Below are positions 1 through 8,088 of a stretch of 64,000 nucleotides of DNA, piece by piece. The position numbers and the translations under genes are program-made. The stretch is from Bacillota bacterium (GTDB lineage: Bacteria; Bacillota; Clostridia; Acetivibrionales; DTU013). The notes under the pieces were generated by a model. The model was not told the origin of the DNA. It did no database searches and was given only the letters and a program-made list of their open reading frames with translations. Position 1 is the first letter of the stretch. Each line of letters begins with the position of its first letter. The stretch spans positions 1-64,000 of the forward strand of contig JAEYRB010000023.1 of assembly GCA_023409735.1 (NCBI GenBank), given 5' to 3'.

Positions 1-495
1 ACAGGCTCAGCACCGGCCTCGGAAAAGAACGGCAAATCAATCATAGTGTTCAGCAATGATCTTGATAAGACCATTGCCTCATTTATAATCGCTAACGGGG
101 CAGCTGCAATGGGAAGAAAGGTTACTATGTTTTTCACCTTCTGGGGTCTTAACATATTGAGGAAGCCGGGTATAAAGGGTGTAAAGAAGGATTTCATGGG
201 AAAGATGTTTGGACGAATGATGCCAAAGGGCTCCGGCAAACTCTCACTTTCAAAGCTCAACATGGCCGGTACAGGTCCCAAGCTCATCAGGCACCTTATG
301 AAAAAAAAGAATATTGCCTCACTTGAGGAGCTGATAGCACAAGCACAAAGAAACGGTGTTGAGTTTGTTGCCTGCAATATGTCTATGGACATAATGGGCA
401 TTAAAAAAGAGGAGCTGATAGATGGAGTGACCATAGGCGGCGTGGCATCCTTCCTTGGTTCTGCAGAGGAATCTGACATGAGCCTTTTCATTTAG
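1..495 (+). CDS. DsrE/DsrF-like domain protein, C-terminal part (likely CoA-disulfide reductase-type fusion), 5' truncated
   Basis: The reading frame is open from the first base of the window to the stop at 495, so this is the C-terminal end of a longer protein. The GTG at 46 is internal and is unlikely to be the start. The visible ~164 residues form a DsrE/DsrF/peroxiredoxin-like domain: a hydrophobic first strand, 'FSNDLDKTIASFIIANGAA', then a 'VTMFFTFWGLN' strand. A later 'EFVACNMSMDIMGI' segment carries the single cysteine expected at the sulfur-handling position. In Clostridia such a domain often ends multidomain FAD-dependent CoA-disulfide reductase/rhodanese proteins. The upstream part is outside the window, so the fusion is inferred. 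The ArsR gene that follows fits a sulfur or redox response. Confidence 0.75.
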   Translation, partial: TGSAPASEKNGKSIIVFSNDLDKTIASFIIANGAAAMGRKVTMFFTFWGLNILRKPGIKGVKKDFMGKMFGRMMPKGSGKLSLSKLNMAGTGPKLIRHLMKKKNIASLEELIAQAQRNGVEFVACNMSMDIMGIKKEELIDGVTIGGVASFLGSAEESDMSLFI

Positions 496-602
496 GCAGC
501 TGCATTGCTGGAGATTATGAGTCTTTTCATTTATACTTCTGCAGTTCAGTCTTGAAGTAATTTAGCGGTACAATATATAGTGATCAGTAGTGGGGCTGTA
601 AC

Positions 603-616
603 TTCAGTATACTGAA
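603..616. promoter_or_regulatory. 14-bp perfect palindrome upstream of the ArsR gene
   Basis: TTCAGTATACTGAA is a perfect palindrome lying between the DsrE-domain gene and the ArsR-family gene. A second, related inverted repeat (GCAGTA, 5-nt gap, TACTGC) lies at 715-731. The shared CAGTA/TACTG half-site suggests two operator copies for the neighbouring ArsR protein. Binding is inferred and no experiment is implied. Confidence 0.35.
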
Positions 617-714
617 CATACAGGCCACACTAATAAGGAACCATTCTCTGTAAAACATTAAATGTATATAAAAGGAGTTAAATGTAACAAATGCACTAAC
701 TGCAGGAAACTACC

Positions 715-731
715 GCAGTATATTTTACTGC
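715..731. promoter_or_regulatory. Second CAGTA/TACTG inverted repeat
   Basis: The arms GCAGTA and TACTGC are separated by five bases. They share the CAGTA half-site with the palindrome at 603-616. It is a candidate autoregulatory operator for the ArsR-family gene at 899. Confidence 0.3.
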
Positions 732-781
732 AGAAATAAAATGAAACATAATAAATGCTCCCATTAATGGCGTTGACCGAA

Positions 782-833
782 GGTCTACAGCAAAAAGTCG
801 AGAGGGGCTCGATGCCCCCGAGACTTTTATTTA
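782..833 (+). repeat. Dispersed intergenic element, copy A (GGTCTACAGC box plus hairpin core)
   Basis: A GGTCTACAGC box at 782-791 is followed by a core starting GTCGAGAGG and ending in CTTTTATTT. The core can fold with arms AAAGTC/GACTTT and GGGGC/GCCCC around a small internal loop, and it ends in a T-rich tract, so it may act as a terminator. The same box-plus-core arrangement recurs at 14791-14903 ahead of tyrS, and an isolated box is present at 16297-16306. Confidence 0.5.
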
Positions 834-898
834 GGGATTTATAGTGATAAAATGATACATAATTCTATCAGATGGCAATATTCAATATGGAGGAAACA

Positions 899-1177
899 AT
901 GCAGTATAACGAGAAGTATGAACAAAAAGCCGAAATGCTTAAGGTTCTTTCGCACCCATGCAGGCTTTGTATTGTAAAAGGACTGATTAATAATGAATGC
1001 AATGTAACAACTATGCAGGAATGCCTGGGACTGCCTCAGTCTACTGTTTCTCAGCATCTGGCCAAGCTCAAGGCGGCCGGAATCATAAAGGGTGAACGTA
1101 AAGGACTTGAAATAAAGTATGTAGTAGTTAATCAGGAAGCTGCTGATATAGTAAAGCTGTTATTCGGAGATGACTAA
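899..1177 (+). CDS. ArsR-family winged-helix transcriptional regulator
   Basis: The 92-residue protein has the ArsR layout: a helix with 'KVLSHPCRLCIVKGL', then the recognition helix region 'LPQSTVSQHLAKLKAAGII', then the wing 'GERKGLEIKYVV'. The start at 899 is chosen over the in-frame ATG at 872 because GGAGG lies five bases upstream of 899. Cysteines at about residues 21, 24, 34 and 42 could sense metal or reactive sulfur. The metal box ELCVC is not present. Its place directly after a DsrE/CoA-disulfide-reductase-type gene suggests control of sulfur or persulfide genes, by analogy with other ArsR sulfur sensors. This is inference. Confidence 0.85.
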   Translation: MQYNEKYEQKAEMLKVLSHPCRLCIVKGLINNECNVTTMQECLGLPQSTVSQHLAKLKAAGIIKGERKGLEIKYVVVNQEAADIVKLLFGDD

Positions 1178-1326
1178 TAAGCTGCTGATATATTATAGTA
1201 TATGGTAAAAATTCGCTTTGTTGGAACACAATTAGCATCAATAAAGTTTATCTACAATCTATAAATTTTCAGTGAATTTGGTCATATTCATGCAAAAATA
1301 TACAATTTGGGATACAGGCCATTTTG

Positions 1327-2241
1327 CTATGTGGTCAAAAGTATTGCCACGGTAATAACCAGGCTGATAATTAAGGAAATTGAATTCATAAAGCCTGCCG
1401 TTGCGCCATCCCCGCCACATGCATCGGTAAAATAAGGTGCTAAAGATGACATAGGCCCTGCAAGACATAATACAGCTATCCGTTTGGTCTCCGCTGAAAG
1501 GAAAGGAGGCAGGCATAATACTGCCGCTCCTGCAATGCAGATCAAAAAGCGGATACCAAATATTTTTAGAGAATCAATAAGATATTCTTTTTTAAGCTTA
1601 ATTTCTACCATCATGCCAATCATAAGCATAGCCAAAAAGGTATTTGCTGAACTAATTGTCCCTGCGATGTCCAAAATTGGTTTTGGCGTTGGTATCTTTA
1701 AGATCAGCAGTATTGCTAATACTAAGAAGGTGTCAAAGATAACCGACGAAAAGAGATTCCTTGCAATAAACCGAACCGTTCCTTTTTCATTCTTACCGGT
1801 TTTCAGAATATACGATGTAATTACATATGAACCACAGGTACAAAGCAGTGAATTGCCCATATCGAACATACAGGTGCTCATGACCCCTGAAGAACCCATA
1901 AAGGATTGAACAATAGCCAGAGTAAAGATACCTATGTTGAAGCCCTGTGAATTAAGCATATACAGAGCTTTTTTGTTGTCAGGCTGTTTTTTTGAAGCAA
2001 GGTAACCTGCAAATAAAAGAATAAGGTTGATTATAAATGCAGCAGCTGTCAATAAAACAGAATCAGCCTTAAAGCCGCTGTAGGAAAAATTGCAGATTAT
2101 AGCCGCAGGAAGAGTAATCTTTAGCACAATTATAGAAATAATCTTATAATCAGAGGCCTTAAAAACGCCGAAGTGCTTCAGGAAATATCCCAAAAGTATT
2201 ATCAATATCAATGCTGCAACCTTCAGCAATATCTGCTCCAT
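1327..2241 (-). CDS. AEC-family transporter (auxin efflux carrier/malate permease type)
   Basis: The 304-residue membrane protein has about ten hydrophobic segments in the two-bundle arrangement of the AEC family. It opens with 'LLKVAALILIILLGYFLKH', contains a 'NSQGFNIGIFTLAI' segment near residue 100 with the conserved Asn/Gly, and ends in a short hydrophobic helix. Family members move organic acids or related anions, and the substrate here is unknown. The gene stands alone and converges with the ArsR gene. Two inverted repeats that resemble each other lie in its promoter region at 2307-2357. Confidence 0.85.
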   Translation of the reverse strand: MEQILLKVAALILIILLGYFLKHFGVFKASDYKIISIIVLKITLPAAIICNFSYSGFKADSVLLTAAAFIINLILLFAGYLASKKQPDNKKALYMLNSQGFNIGIFTLAIVQSFMGSSGVMSTCMFDMGNSLLCTCGSYVITSYILKTGKNEKGTVRFIARNLFSSVIFDTFLVLAILLILKIPTPKPILDIAGTISSANTFLAMLMIGMMVEIKLKKEYLIDSLKIFGIRFLICIAGAAVLCLPPFLSAETKRIAVLCLAGPMSSLAPYFTDACGGDGATAGFMNSISLIISLVITVAILLTT

Positions 2242-2306
2242 AACAAATGTCCCCAGTGCCGCTGCAATTTAGGTCTATAAAAATGCATAGCAAAAAATAA
2301 TTATTT

Positions 2307-2357
2307 TTTTGACTACATTGTCAAAATATTTAGTGTTTGGTTTGACTGTTTAGTCAA
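2307..2357. promoter_or_regulatory. Tandem inverted repeats in the AEC transporter promoter region
   Basis: Two inverted repeats occur: TTTTGAC, six bases, GTCAAAA (2307-2326) and TTGACT, four bases, AGTCAA (2342-2357). They share the TTGAC/GTCAA half-site and their centres are 33 bp apart, about three helical turns. They lie 65-115 bases upstream of the transporter start, where a dimeric repressor or activator could bind. Each half-site also resembles a -35 hexamer, so part of the signal may be promoter sequence. Confidence 0.4.
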
Positions 2358-2502
2358 GTAATAATTATAATACTTTATTCACCTGCAAGATACAGTAAAT
2401 ATAGTCAATCGATACAGAAGAATCGGCATCTTTTGAGTCAAATTAGCCTAAGATTTTAATATCATGGCAGAGTGGAATTATTATTTTTTAGAATGGAATT
2501 GT

Positions 2503-3096
2503 TTAGACTATAAATATATAGTAAGACAAAACAGCTGCAGCCAGTGATCCAATCAAATCTGATAGCATATCAAAGTCAGTATCCCTTAAACCCTTCTGCA
2601 TTTTTTGCCTGTTCCTTGAATCACTCATAAACTCTATCAACTCGTAAATAGTACCATAAAAAACACCCAGCAGCAGAATATAGAAGGCTTGAAACACCTT
2701 TGAGCCTCCATATTCAAAGATATTTGATAAGAAGAAATAAAAGAATATTGCAAATGAAAATGACCCTATTACATGTTGTATTCTATCAAATTTTTTTGTG
2801 CTGTAATAAAGTCCTTTGTAATACCCGAAAAATGAATCCATTAATAGAGATGCTATAATAAATATATAGGCTATATTGGGTATTTTAAACTTAAAGATAT
2901 AAGATACAATAAAAGTCAACCATAAAAACGCAATTGATGCTATCGCTGATTTCTTTGCAATCTTATCTCTTTTAGCAGAAAATTTTGGCAGCAAGAGCAG
3001 CTCAATGATAGTAAATAGAATTAAAGATGCTAAAACAACCCAGTCCATTTGAATTCTCAATCCCCTCAGTCTTGCAGCGTTTTCAGTTAACAGCAT
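2503..3096 (-). CDS. Integral membrane protein, YjdF/DUF2238-like
   Basis: The protein has about six hydrophobic segments. Its C-terminal half carries 'GTIYELIEF', then a short polar stretch and 'RDTDFDMLSDLIGSLAAA', which matches the pattern of YjdF-type (DUF2238) proteins (YE-x-x-E followed by D-x-x-x-D-x-x-G). The function of that family is not established. The start is uncertain: a TTG at 3111, ATG at 3096 and ATG at 3048 are all possible, and none has an ideal ribosome binding site. The neighbouring genes do not suggest a role. Confidence 0.6.
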   Translation of the reverse strand: MLLTENAARLRGLRIQMDWVVLASLILFTIIELLLLPKFSAKRDKIAKKSAIASIAFLWLTFIVSYIFKFKIPNIAYIFIIASLLMDSFFGYYKGLYYSTKKFDRIQHVIGSFSFAIFFYFFLSNIFEYGGSKVFQAFYILLLGVFYGTIYELIEFMSDSRNRQKMQKGLRDTDFDMLSDLIGSLAAAVLSYYIFIV

Positions 3097-3291
3097 GATC
3101 ACCGCGTACAAATTACTGTTTCATCCATTACTACGCGTATCCTATCAGTTACTAAGTAATTAATTCTAGTATTGCATTTAAGGCTGCTAATTATTACTGT
3201 TACTGCCTTGTCTATTAACCTATGGAAATTATCGACTAAAGGATTATTGAATTAAAATAAGGAATTATCCATTTAATATGGAAGTTCTAGG

Positions 3292-6078
3292 TTATATAAG
3301 CTTTTGATCATTCAGAAAAAAGTCCTTCCATGGGTCGACGCTCATAATTCTACGTAATGCATCTGACATATCAACACCATCTGGTGAAACATCATTAAGC
3401 TCATCCCAGGCAATTGGCATTGACACCTTAGCGCCCTTCCTCGCTCTTAAGGAATAGGGAGCAATACTTGTGGCGCCTCTTGTATTGCGGATCCAGTCAA
3501 TAAATATTTTATCCGTCCGCTTAGCCTTCCTGACGTTGCTTGTGTATCGATCAGGCCATTTCTGCTCCATAACCTCAGCCACACGGCGTGCAAAATTACG
3601 AAACACGTCCCATGAAGCAACAGTCGTAAACGGGACAACAACATGATAGCCCTTGCCACCGCTGGTTTTCAAATATGAATTAAGCGAAAGCTCGGCAAGA
3701 ATGCTTTTCAGGTCCTTCACTCCTTGACGCACCCTGCCAAGGTCCATGCCTTCATCGGGGTCAAGGTCAAAAACCATTACATCAGGTTTATCAAGCTTAT
3801 CTATACGGCTTCCCCAAATGTGAAATTCAAGCGTTCCCATCTGTGCTTCAGTTATCAGCCCAAGCGCGTTCTCAATATAAAAGTAGTTCTCTTTTTCCCC
3901 GCCATCAGTAGGAACAGCTATTGTTACAACGCCCTTAGTATCAGGGCCGGAATGCTTTTTGTAGAAACAGGTCTGTGATACTCCTTTAGGGCAGCGAACA
4001 ATACTCAGAATCCTGTGCGAAGTGTAAGGGAGCATATGTTGTGAAACCTTTTCATAATATCTGATCACATCTTCTTTAGTGGTTTGTGTGTCATCAAACA
4101 GAACCTTATCCGGGTGAGTTACCCTGACACCTGCTATTGTCAGGTCACTTTTGCCAGTTTTAGGTGATCTCCCCGCTATGTTGTCTGCAGGTATATCAAT
4201 AGACGGTACATTAGCTGTGGTATCAGTATCTGTTTTTTCTGCTTTATCGGCTTTATCAACCTTTTCAGTTTCTCTTGTTTTGTCTGTCTTATTCGTTTGT
4301 TCTACTTTATTCACATTCTTTATTAATTTCGCTTTTTTTGTTTTTTCTATTTTATCCTCGTTTTCCCTATTGTCTCCTTTATTCGCTTGTTCAACTTTAG
4401 CGGTTTCCTCTTTTTCTGGTGCTTTCTCCACTTCCCCTGCTTCATGCACTTTATCTGCCATTCCCGCTTTCACTACCCTATCCCAATTATCTGCTATGTC
4501 TGCTTCTTCTGCTTCTTGCGCTATCTCTTCTTCCTGTTCTTCCTCTTTATCTGCAATTTCCATTTTTACATCCTTCGGGCTTTTATCTGTCCGCAAACCT
4601 TTGTAACTGGCCTGCCTTAGTAAATTTTCTTTTGTTAATTCCGCGAACTTAACTTCTGCTACCATGCTTGGCTCTACCCAGGTAAACCTTTCATTTGATT
4701 TTGCCTTTGGAACAGCTTTAAATGGGGAATACGGACTTTGTATAGCCCTTAACTCCTTCTCCAGTCTTTTTGCCTCCGCTTCACTAAAGCCTGTTCCTGT
4801 ACGGCCAACATATACGAGGTCATCCCCTTCATACGCTCCGAGCAGCAGTGAGCTAAGTCCACTTGTTTTTTTATCCGAAAGCGTGTAACCTCCGATAACA
4901 AACTCCTGCCGCTTATCGCACTTAAGCTTGATCCAGTCCCCGTTTCTGGTCCCGCTGTAAACAGACTCGACTTTTTTACCTACTATCCCTTCCATTCCAA
5001 GCTTACAGGCCGCCGCAAAGCTTTCCTTCCCATTACCTATGACATGGCGACTGTACCATAAATTATTAGGAGCTTCCTTCATCAATGCCTCAAGGGCTTC
5101 CTTTCTTTTAATAAGGGATTGTCCTCGGAGATCCTTGCCTTCCAGTGCCAACAGGTCAAAAACAATATAGGTAAGCCTCTGTTCCCCCGGGCTCTTCATG
5201 TAATTCTGAAGTGCCTGAAAATCAGTCTTTCCCTTATCGTCCGTAACCGTCATTTCACCGTCAAGGATCATTGCTCTTCCATTTGCCCAATCAGCGAGAG
5301 AGGCTGCTATGCTCCGAAACCGCCCAGTATAATCGTTGCCGTTTCTCGTTATCAGCTGGACGCTGCTGCCTTCAATATATGCAAGAATTCTGTAGCCGTC
5401 ATACTTCATTTCATAAAGCCAATTTTCACCGTTTGGTACCGTTTTAGCAAGCTTCGCAAGTTGAATCTCTGCCGAGCTAAAGGGATTTTTCATATTTCTG
5501 TCATCGCTCCCTTTCTCTATCTCCTCCATTGTGCGACCGGTTCTGACGCTTGTTATGAATTCACCAATTCCATCTGTAGTCTTTACGTACTCATCTCTTT
5601 CCTTGAGTAAAAGCCAATTATCCTTCTCCTCGTCAGCTTTCTTCTTAAGTCTGACTAAAGCCCATTTACCTTTGAGACGCCTTCCATTGAGAACAAATTT
5701 TATTGCTCCCTTACTAAGGCTTTCCTCAACACTCCCCAGGGGCTCCCAAAAGCCTTCGTCCCAGAGCATAACCACGCCCCCGCCATATTCCCCCTTTGGA
5801 ATAGTCCCTTCAAAATTTCTATATTCAAGAGGGTGATCCTCAACCTGTATCGCAAGCCGTTTATCCCGGGTATTATAGGAAGGCCCCTTTGGTACTGCCC
5901 AACTCAAAAGAACACCTCTATGTTCAAGTCGAAAATCATAATGGTCTTTACGGGCCAGGTGGTGCTGCACCACAAATCTCAAGCCCTCCGATGACTCAGT
6001 TGTTTCGCCTTCCGGTTCAATTGTCTTTTCAAAATTTCTTTTACGGTTGTAGTCAGCAAGCTCGGTCATGAATTTCAC
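3292..6078 (-). CDS. ligD: ATP-dependent DNA ligase LigD (phosphoesterase-ligase-polymerase)
   Basis: This multidomain end-joining enzyme has 928 residues. Residues ~25-190 are the 3'-phosphoesterase domain ('HHLARKDHYDFRLEH'). Residues ~205-500 are the ATP-dependent ligase, with the nucleotidyl-lysine motif KYDGYR near residue 225. Residues ~645-920 are the AEP-type polymerase, with the metal motif DLDPDE near 770 and 'TSGGKGYHVVVPF'. The order PE-LIG-POL is that of Pseudomonas LigD, not the mycobacterial order. Ligase and polymerase are joined by a long Lys/Glu/Asp/Ala-rich linker (~506-643). The GTG start at 6078 overlaps the ku stop by four bases and has a GGAAAGGG site inside ku, so translation is probably coupled. 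It repairs double-strand breaks with Ku, perhaps in spores. Confidence 0.96.
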   Translation of the reverse strand: MKFMTELADYNRKRNFEKTIEPEGETTESSEGLRFVVQHHLARKDHYDFRLEHRGVLLSWAVPKGPSYNTRDKRLAIQVEDHPLEYRNFEGTIPKGEYGGGVVMLWDEGFWEPLGSVEESLSKGAIKFVLNGRRLKGKWALVRLKKKADEEKDNWLLLKERDEYVKTTDGIGEFITSVRTGRTMEEIEKGSDDRNMKNPFSSAEIQLAKLAKTVPNGENWLYEMKYDGYRILAYIEGSSVQLITRNGNDYTGRFRSIAASLADWANGRAMILDGEMTVTDDKGKTDFQALQNYMKSPGEQRLTYIVFDLLALEGKDLRGQSLIKRKEALEALMKEAPNNLWYSRHVIGNGKESFAAACKLGMEGIVGKKVESVYSGTRNGDWIKLKCDKRQEFVIGGYTLSDKKTSGLSSLLLGAYEGDDLVYVGRTGTGFSEAEAKRLEKELRAIQSPYSPFKAVPKAKSNERFTWVEPSMVAEVKFAELTKENLLRQASYKGLRTDKSPKDVKMEIADKEEEQEEEIAQEAEEADIADNWDRVVKAGMADKVHEAGEVEKAPEKEETAKVEQANKGDNRENEDKIEKTKKAKLIKNVNKVEQTNKTDKTRETEKVDKADKAEKTDTDTTANVPSIDIPADNIAGRSPKTGKSDLTIAGVRVTHPDKVLFDDTQTTKEDVIRYYEKVSQHMLPYTSHRILSIVRCPKGVSQTCFYKKHSGPDTKGVVTIAVPTDGGEKENYFYIENALGLITEAQMGTLEFHIWGSRIDKLDKPDVMVFDLDPDEGMDLGRVRQGVKDLKSILAELSLNSYLKTSGGKGYHVVVPFTTVASWDVFRNFARRVAEVMEQKWPDRYTSNVRKAKRTDKIFIDWIRNTRGATSIAPYSLRARKGAKVSMPIAWDELNDVSPDGVDMSDALRRIMSVDPWKDFFLNDQKLI

Positions 6079-6848
6079 ACCGGTACCCTTTCCTTCTTAG
6101 CATTTTCAACACTGGCTCTGAGTGCCTCCATAAGGTCGATGACTACACTGGTTCCTGCTTGCTCAGCGGCAACGACCTCCTTGCCGGAAATTTTGTTCTC
6201 AATAAGCTCTTTTAATTTGGACTGATATTCATCCTTATATTTTGATGCATCGAAGGGCGTATCCATAGAATTGATAAGGACTTTAGCCATATTAAGCTCC
6301 TGCTCGGACACACCCGGCTTATTATATTGCTTTTGCAGTTCCTTAACGTCGTCCGCATAGAACATGGTAGAAATAAGAATACCATCCTCACGTGGAATGA
6401 TAGCCATGAGCGTATCCTTCGTTCCCATGACGGTTTTCCCTATGGCTATTTTCTGCTCAGCCATCAATGCGGCGCGCAGCAATTCGAAGGCTTTTTCACC
6501 GCCTGTTTCCGGTACAGCCTGATAGGTCTTATCATAGAAGACTGGTGAGATTTGGTTCAGCTGTGCAAAATGCAGTATCTGAATGGATTTTTCTTTTTCT
6601 GTCTTGATTTTTTCAATTTCTTCATCGGTTATAACAACATATTTATCGTTGTCGTATTCAAAGCCTTTTACAATATCCTCTGAACCAAGCTCTTTGCCGC
6701 AGTGGGCGCAGGTCTTCTTATATCTGACCCGACTATTGTCTTCCTTGTGAAGCTGATTAAAATGGATGTCGTTGTCCTGGGTTGCCGTGAACATTGCTAT
6801 TGGAATTGCAACCATGCCGAATGTAATGACAGATTTACGTGATACCAT
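6075..6848 (-). CDS. ku: Ku protein, DNA end-binding for non-homologous end joining
   Basis: The 257-residue protein matches bacterial Ku in length and motifs: an N-terminal 'SVITFGMVAIPIAMFTATQ', a 'CAHCGKEL' knuckle near residue 47, 'GFEYDNDKYVVITDEE', and the bridge region 'GILISTMFYADDV'. The homodimer threads onto double-strand DNA ends and recruits LigD, encoded by the next gene with a four-base overlap. The ATG is preceded by AGGAGGTG. A TTGACC/TATAAT promoter with 17-bp spacing lies upstream (6920-6948). Confidence 0.97.
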   Translation of the reverse strand: MVSRKSVITFGMVAIPIAMFTATQDNDIHFNQLHKEDNSRVRYKKTCAHCGKELGSEDIVKGFEYDNDKYVVITDEEIEKIKTEKEKSIQILHFAQLNQISPVFYDKTYQAVPETGGEKAFELLRAALMAEQKIAIGKTVMGTKDTLMAIIPREDGILISTMFYADDVKELQKQYNKPGVSEQELNMAKVLINSMDTPFDASKYKDEYQSKLKELIENKISGKEVVAAEQAGTSVVIDLMEALRASVENAKKERVPV

Positions 6849-6919
6849 AATGAAACACCTCCTGCGCTAGTGTTTCCATTGATCAATTTTCTTAATCATG
6901 TACAGCTCCTGAGAACCAA

Positions 6920-6948
6920 ATTATAGCAGCTTAGTTAGATATGGTCAA
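6920..6948 (-). promoter_or_regulatory. Sigma-A-type promoter of ku-ligD
   Basis: On the minus strand TTGACC (6943-6948) and TATAAT (6920-6925) are separated by exactly 17 bp. They lie about 70 bp upstream of the ku start. This suggests vegetative expression of the operon. No forespore (sigma-G) promoter was recognised. Confidence 0.7.
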
Positions 6949-7119
6949 TTTTTTGTCAATATTTTCTGGAATAACTTGACCATTTAACAAGCAACTGGTA
7001 TTCTGATTAAAACTAAGGGGACGGTGTCCGAGTAGATGAAATACGCTGTGGTTTCAACGACGATGTAGAATCTTTTATGACTTACAACAAATCAGTTATT
7101 GTAAATCAGGAGGTCACCA

Positions 7120-7937
7120 ATGATACTTGTTAATAAAAATACAAAGTTAAAGAATGTAGCTAATATAGTGAATGAAAGCTCCCCCAGCTTCTCCGGTATC
7201 GTAAGTCAGGAATGCAAAGGAAAGCTTGGGGTCAATGACATTGAGATACCGACTATTGCCATTGCCGAATCCTATGCAGTCGGAAGCTTTGCATTCCTTG
7301 GTAAATATAAAACTAATGAAACTTTGTAAGTTTAAAGGATTTTTTAGAAAATAGTTTATTTGATCACCTAAGGAAAAACGGCTATGATTGCTTTGAGTTC
7401 TCAATTGAAAGTGAATGCATACGTGAAAGTATTCTTGAACTATTTAAGGATAAATCGATTCAGACAGAAAAGGAATTCTCGTTCAGAATTAATGCAATAC
7501 CCGAAAAGAATAGGGACATACCCAATGAATATCAAGTGAAAAAGGTTGATGCTCCCTTCTGGCATATGCTGACAGAAGGGAAATTTGAAAATGAGGAGCT
7601 CTTAAAAGCGCGGCTGCTTGAGTCCTGGTACTCATTTGAGGAATTTGAAGATAAAAGTATTGCCTATTGTGTAATTTTCAAAAACAGAATCGTTGCAGTA
7701 ATGGTTGGAACTGCATGCTTTAATAATGTAGTAGCAATAGACATTGAAACAGAGGAGGAGCATCGCAGAAAGGGCTTGGCATACGCTATGGCGGTGGAAT
7801 TCATCAGAGATTGTTTAAAGAATAATTACATTCCACAATGGGACTGTGTTGAATCAAATCCGATTTCATATAATATGGCAAATAAATTAGGATTTAAATT
7901 ATTCAAAGAAAACACAGTCTATTGGTTTAAGCTTTAA
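7120..7937 (+). pseudogene. GNAT-family N-acetyltransferase, interrupted by a one-base frameshift
   Basis: Two reading frames together form one acetyltransferase of about 272 residues. The first runs from ATG 7120 (AGGAGG upstream) and stops at 7327-7329. The second is open from 7320 in another frame to the stop at 7937. One added T in the ACTTTG run near 7321-7326 would join them smoothly. The C-terminal half carries the acetyl-CoA-binding motif 'EEHRRKGLAYAMA', followed by the usual 'NPISYNMANKLGF' helix. The size fits the larger GNAT group with an extra N-terminal domain. It is either a recent pseudogene or a sequencing error, and the intact flanks favour a very recent event. Confidence 0.8.
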
Positions 7938-8044
7938 GCTTGACAGTGCAAAGCTTTTATGTAAACTGCTTTCCAGGTAATACTGAACTTATTCTGTAAA
8001 CTGCCAGTCAGTGTAAAAATCTCTTTCCATATGATATTTTTTGG

Positions 8045-8075
8045 GGCTTGTAAGCCGAACTTTTGCTTACAAGCC
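8045..8075. terminator. Stem-loop between convergent genes
   Basis: GGCTTGTAAGC (8045-8055) and GCTTACAAGCC (8065-8075) form a perfect 11-bp stem with a nine-base loop between the acetyltransferase and the convergent gene at 8089. A clear T-tract is missing on both sides, so its strength as an intrinsic terminator is uncertain. Confidence 0.5.
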
Positions 8076-8088
8076 TTAGATTACATCA

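Noticed and set aside
4151..4606. Plus-strand frames rich in Ser, Leu and Phe
   Set aside because: They are antisense to the Lys/Glu/Asp-rich linker of LigD; the composition is the mirror image of that tract.
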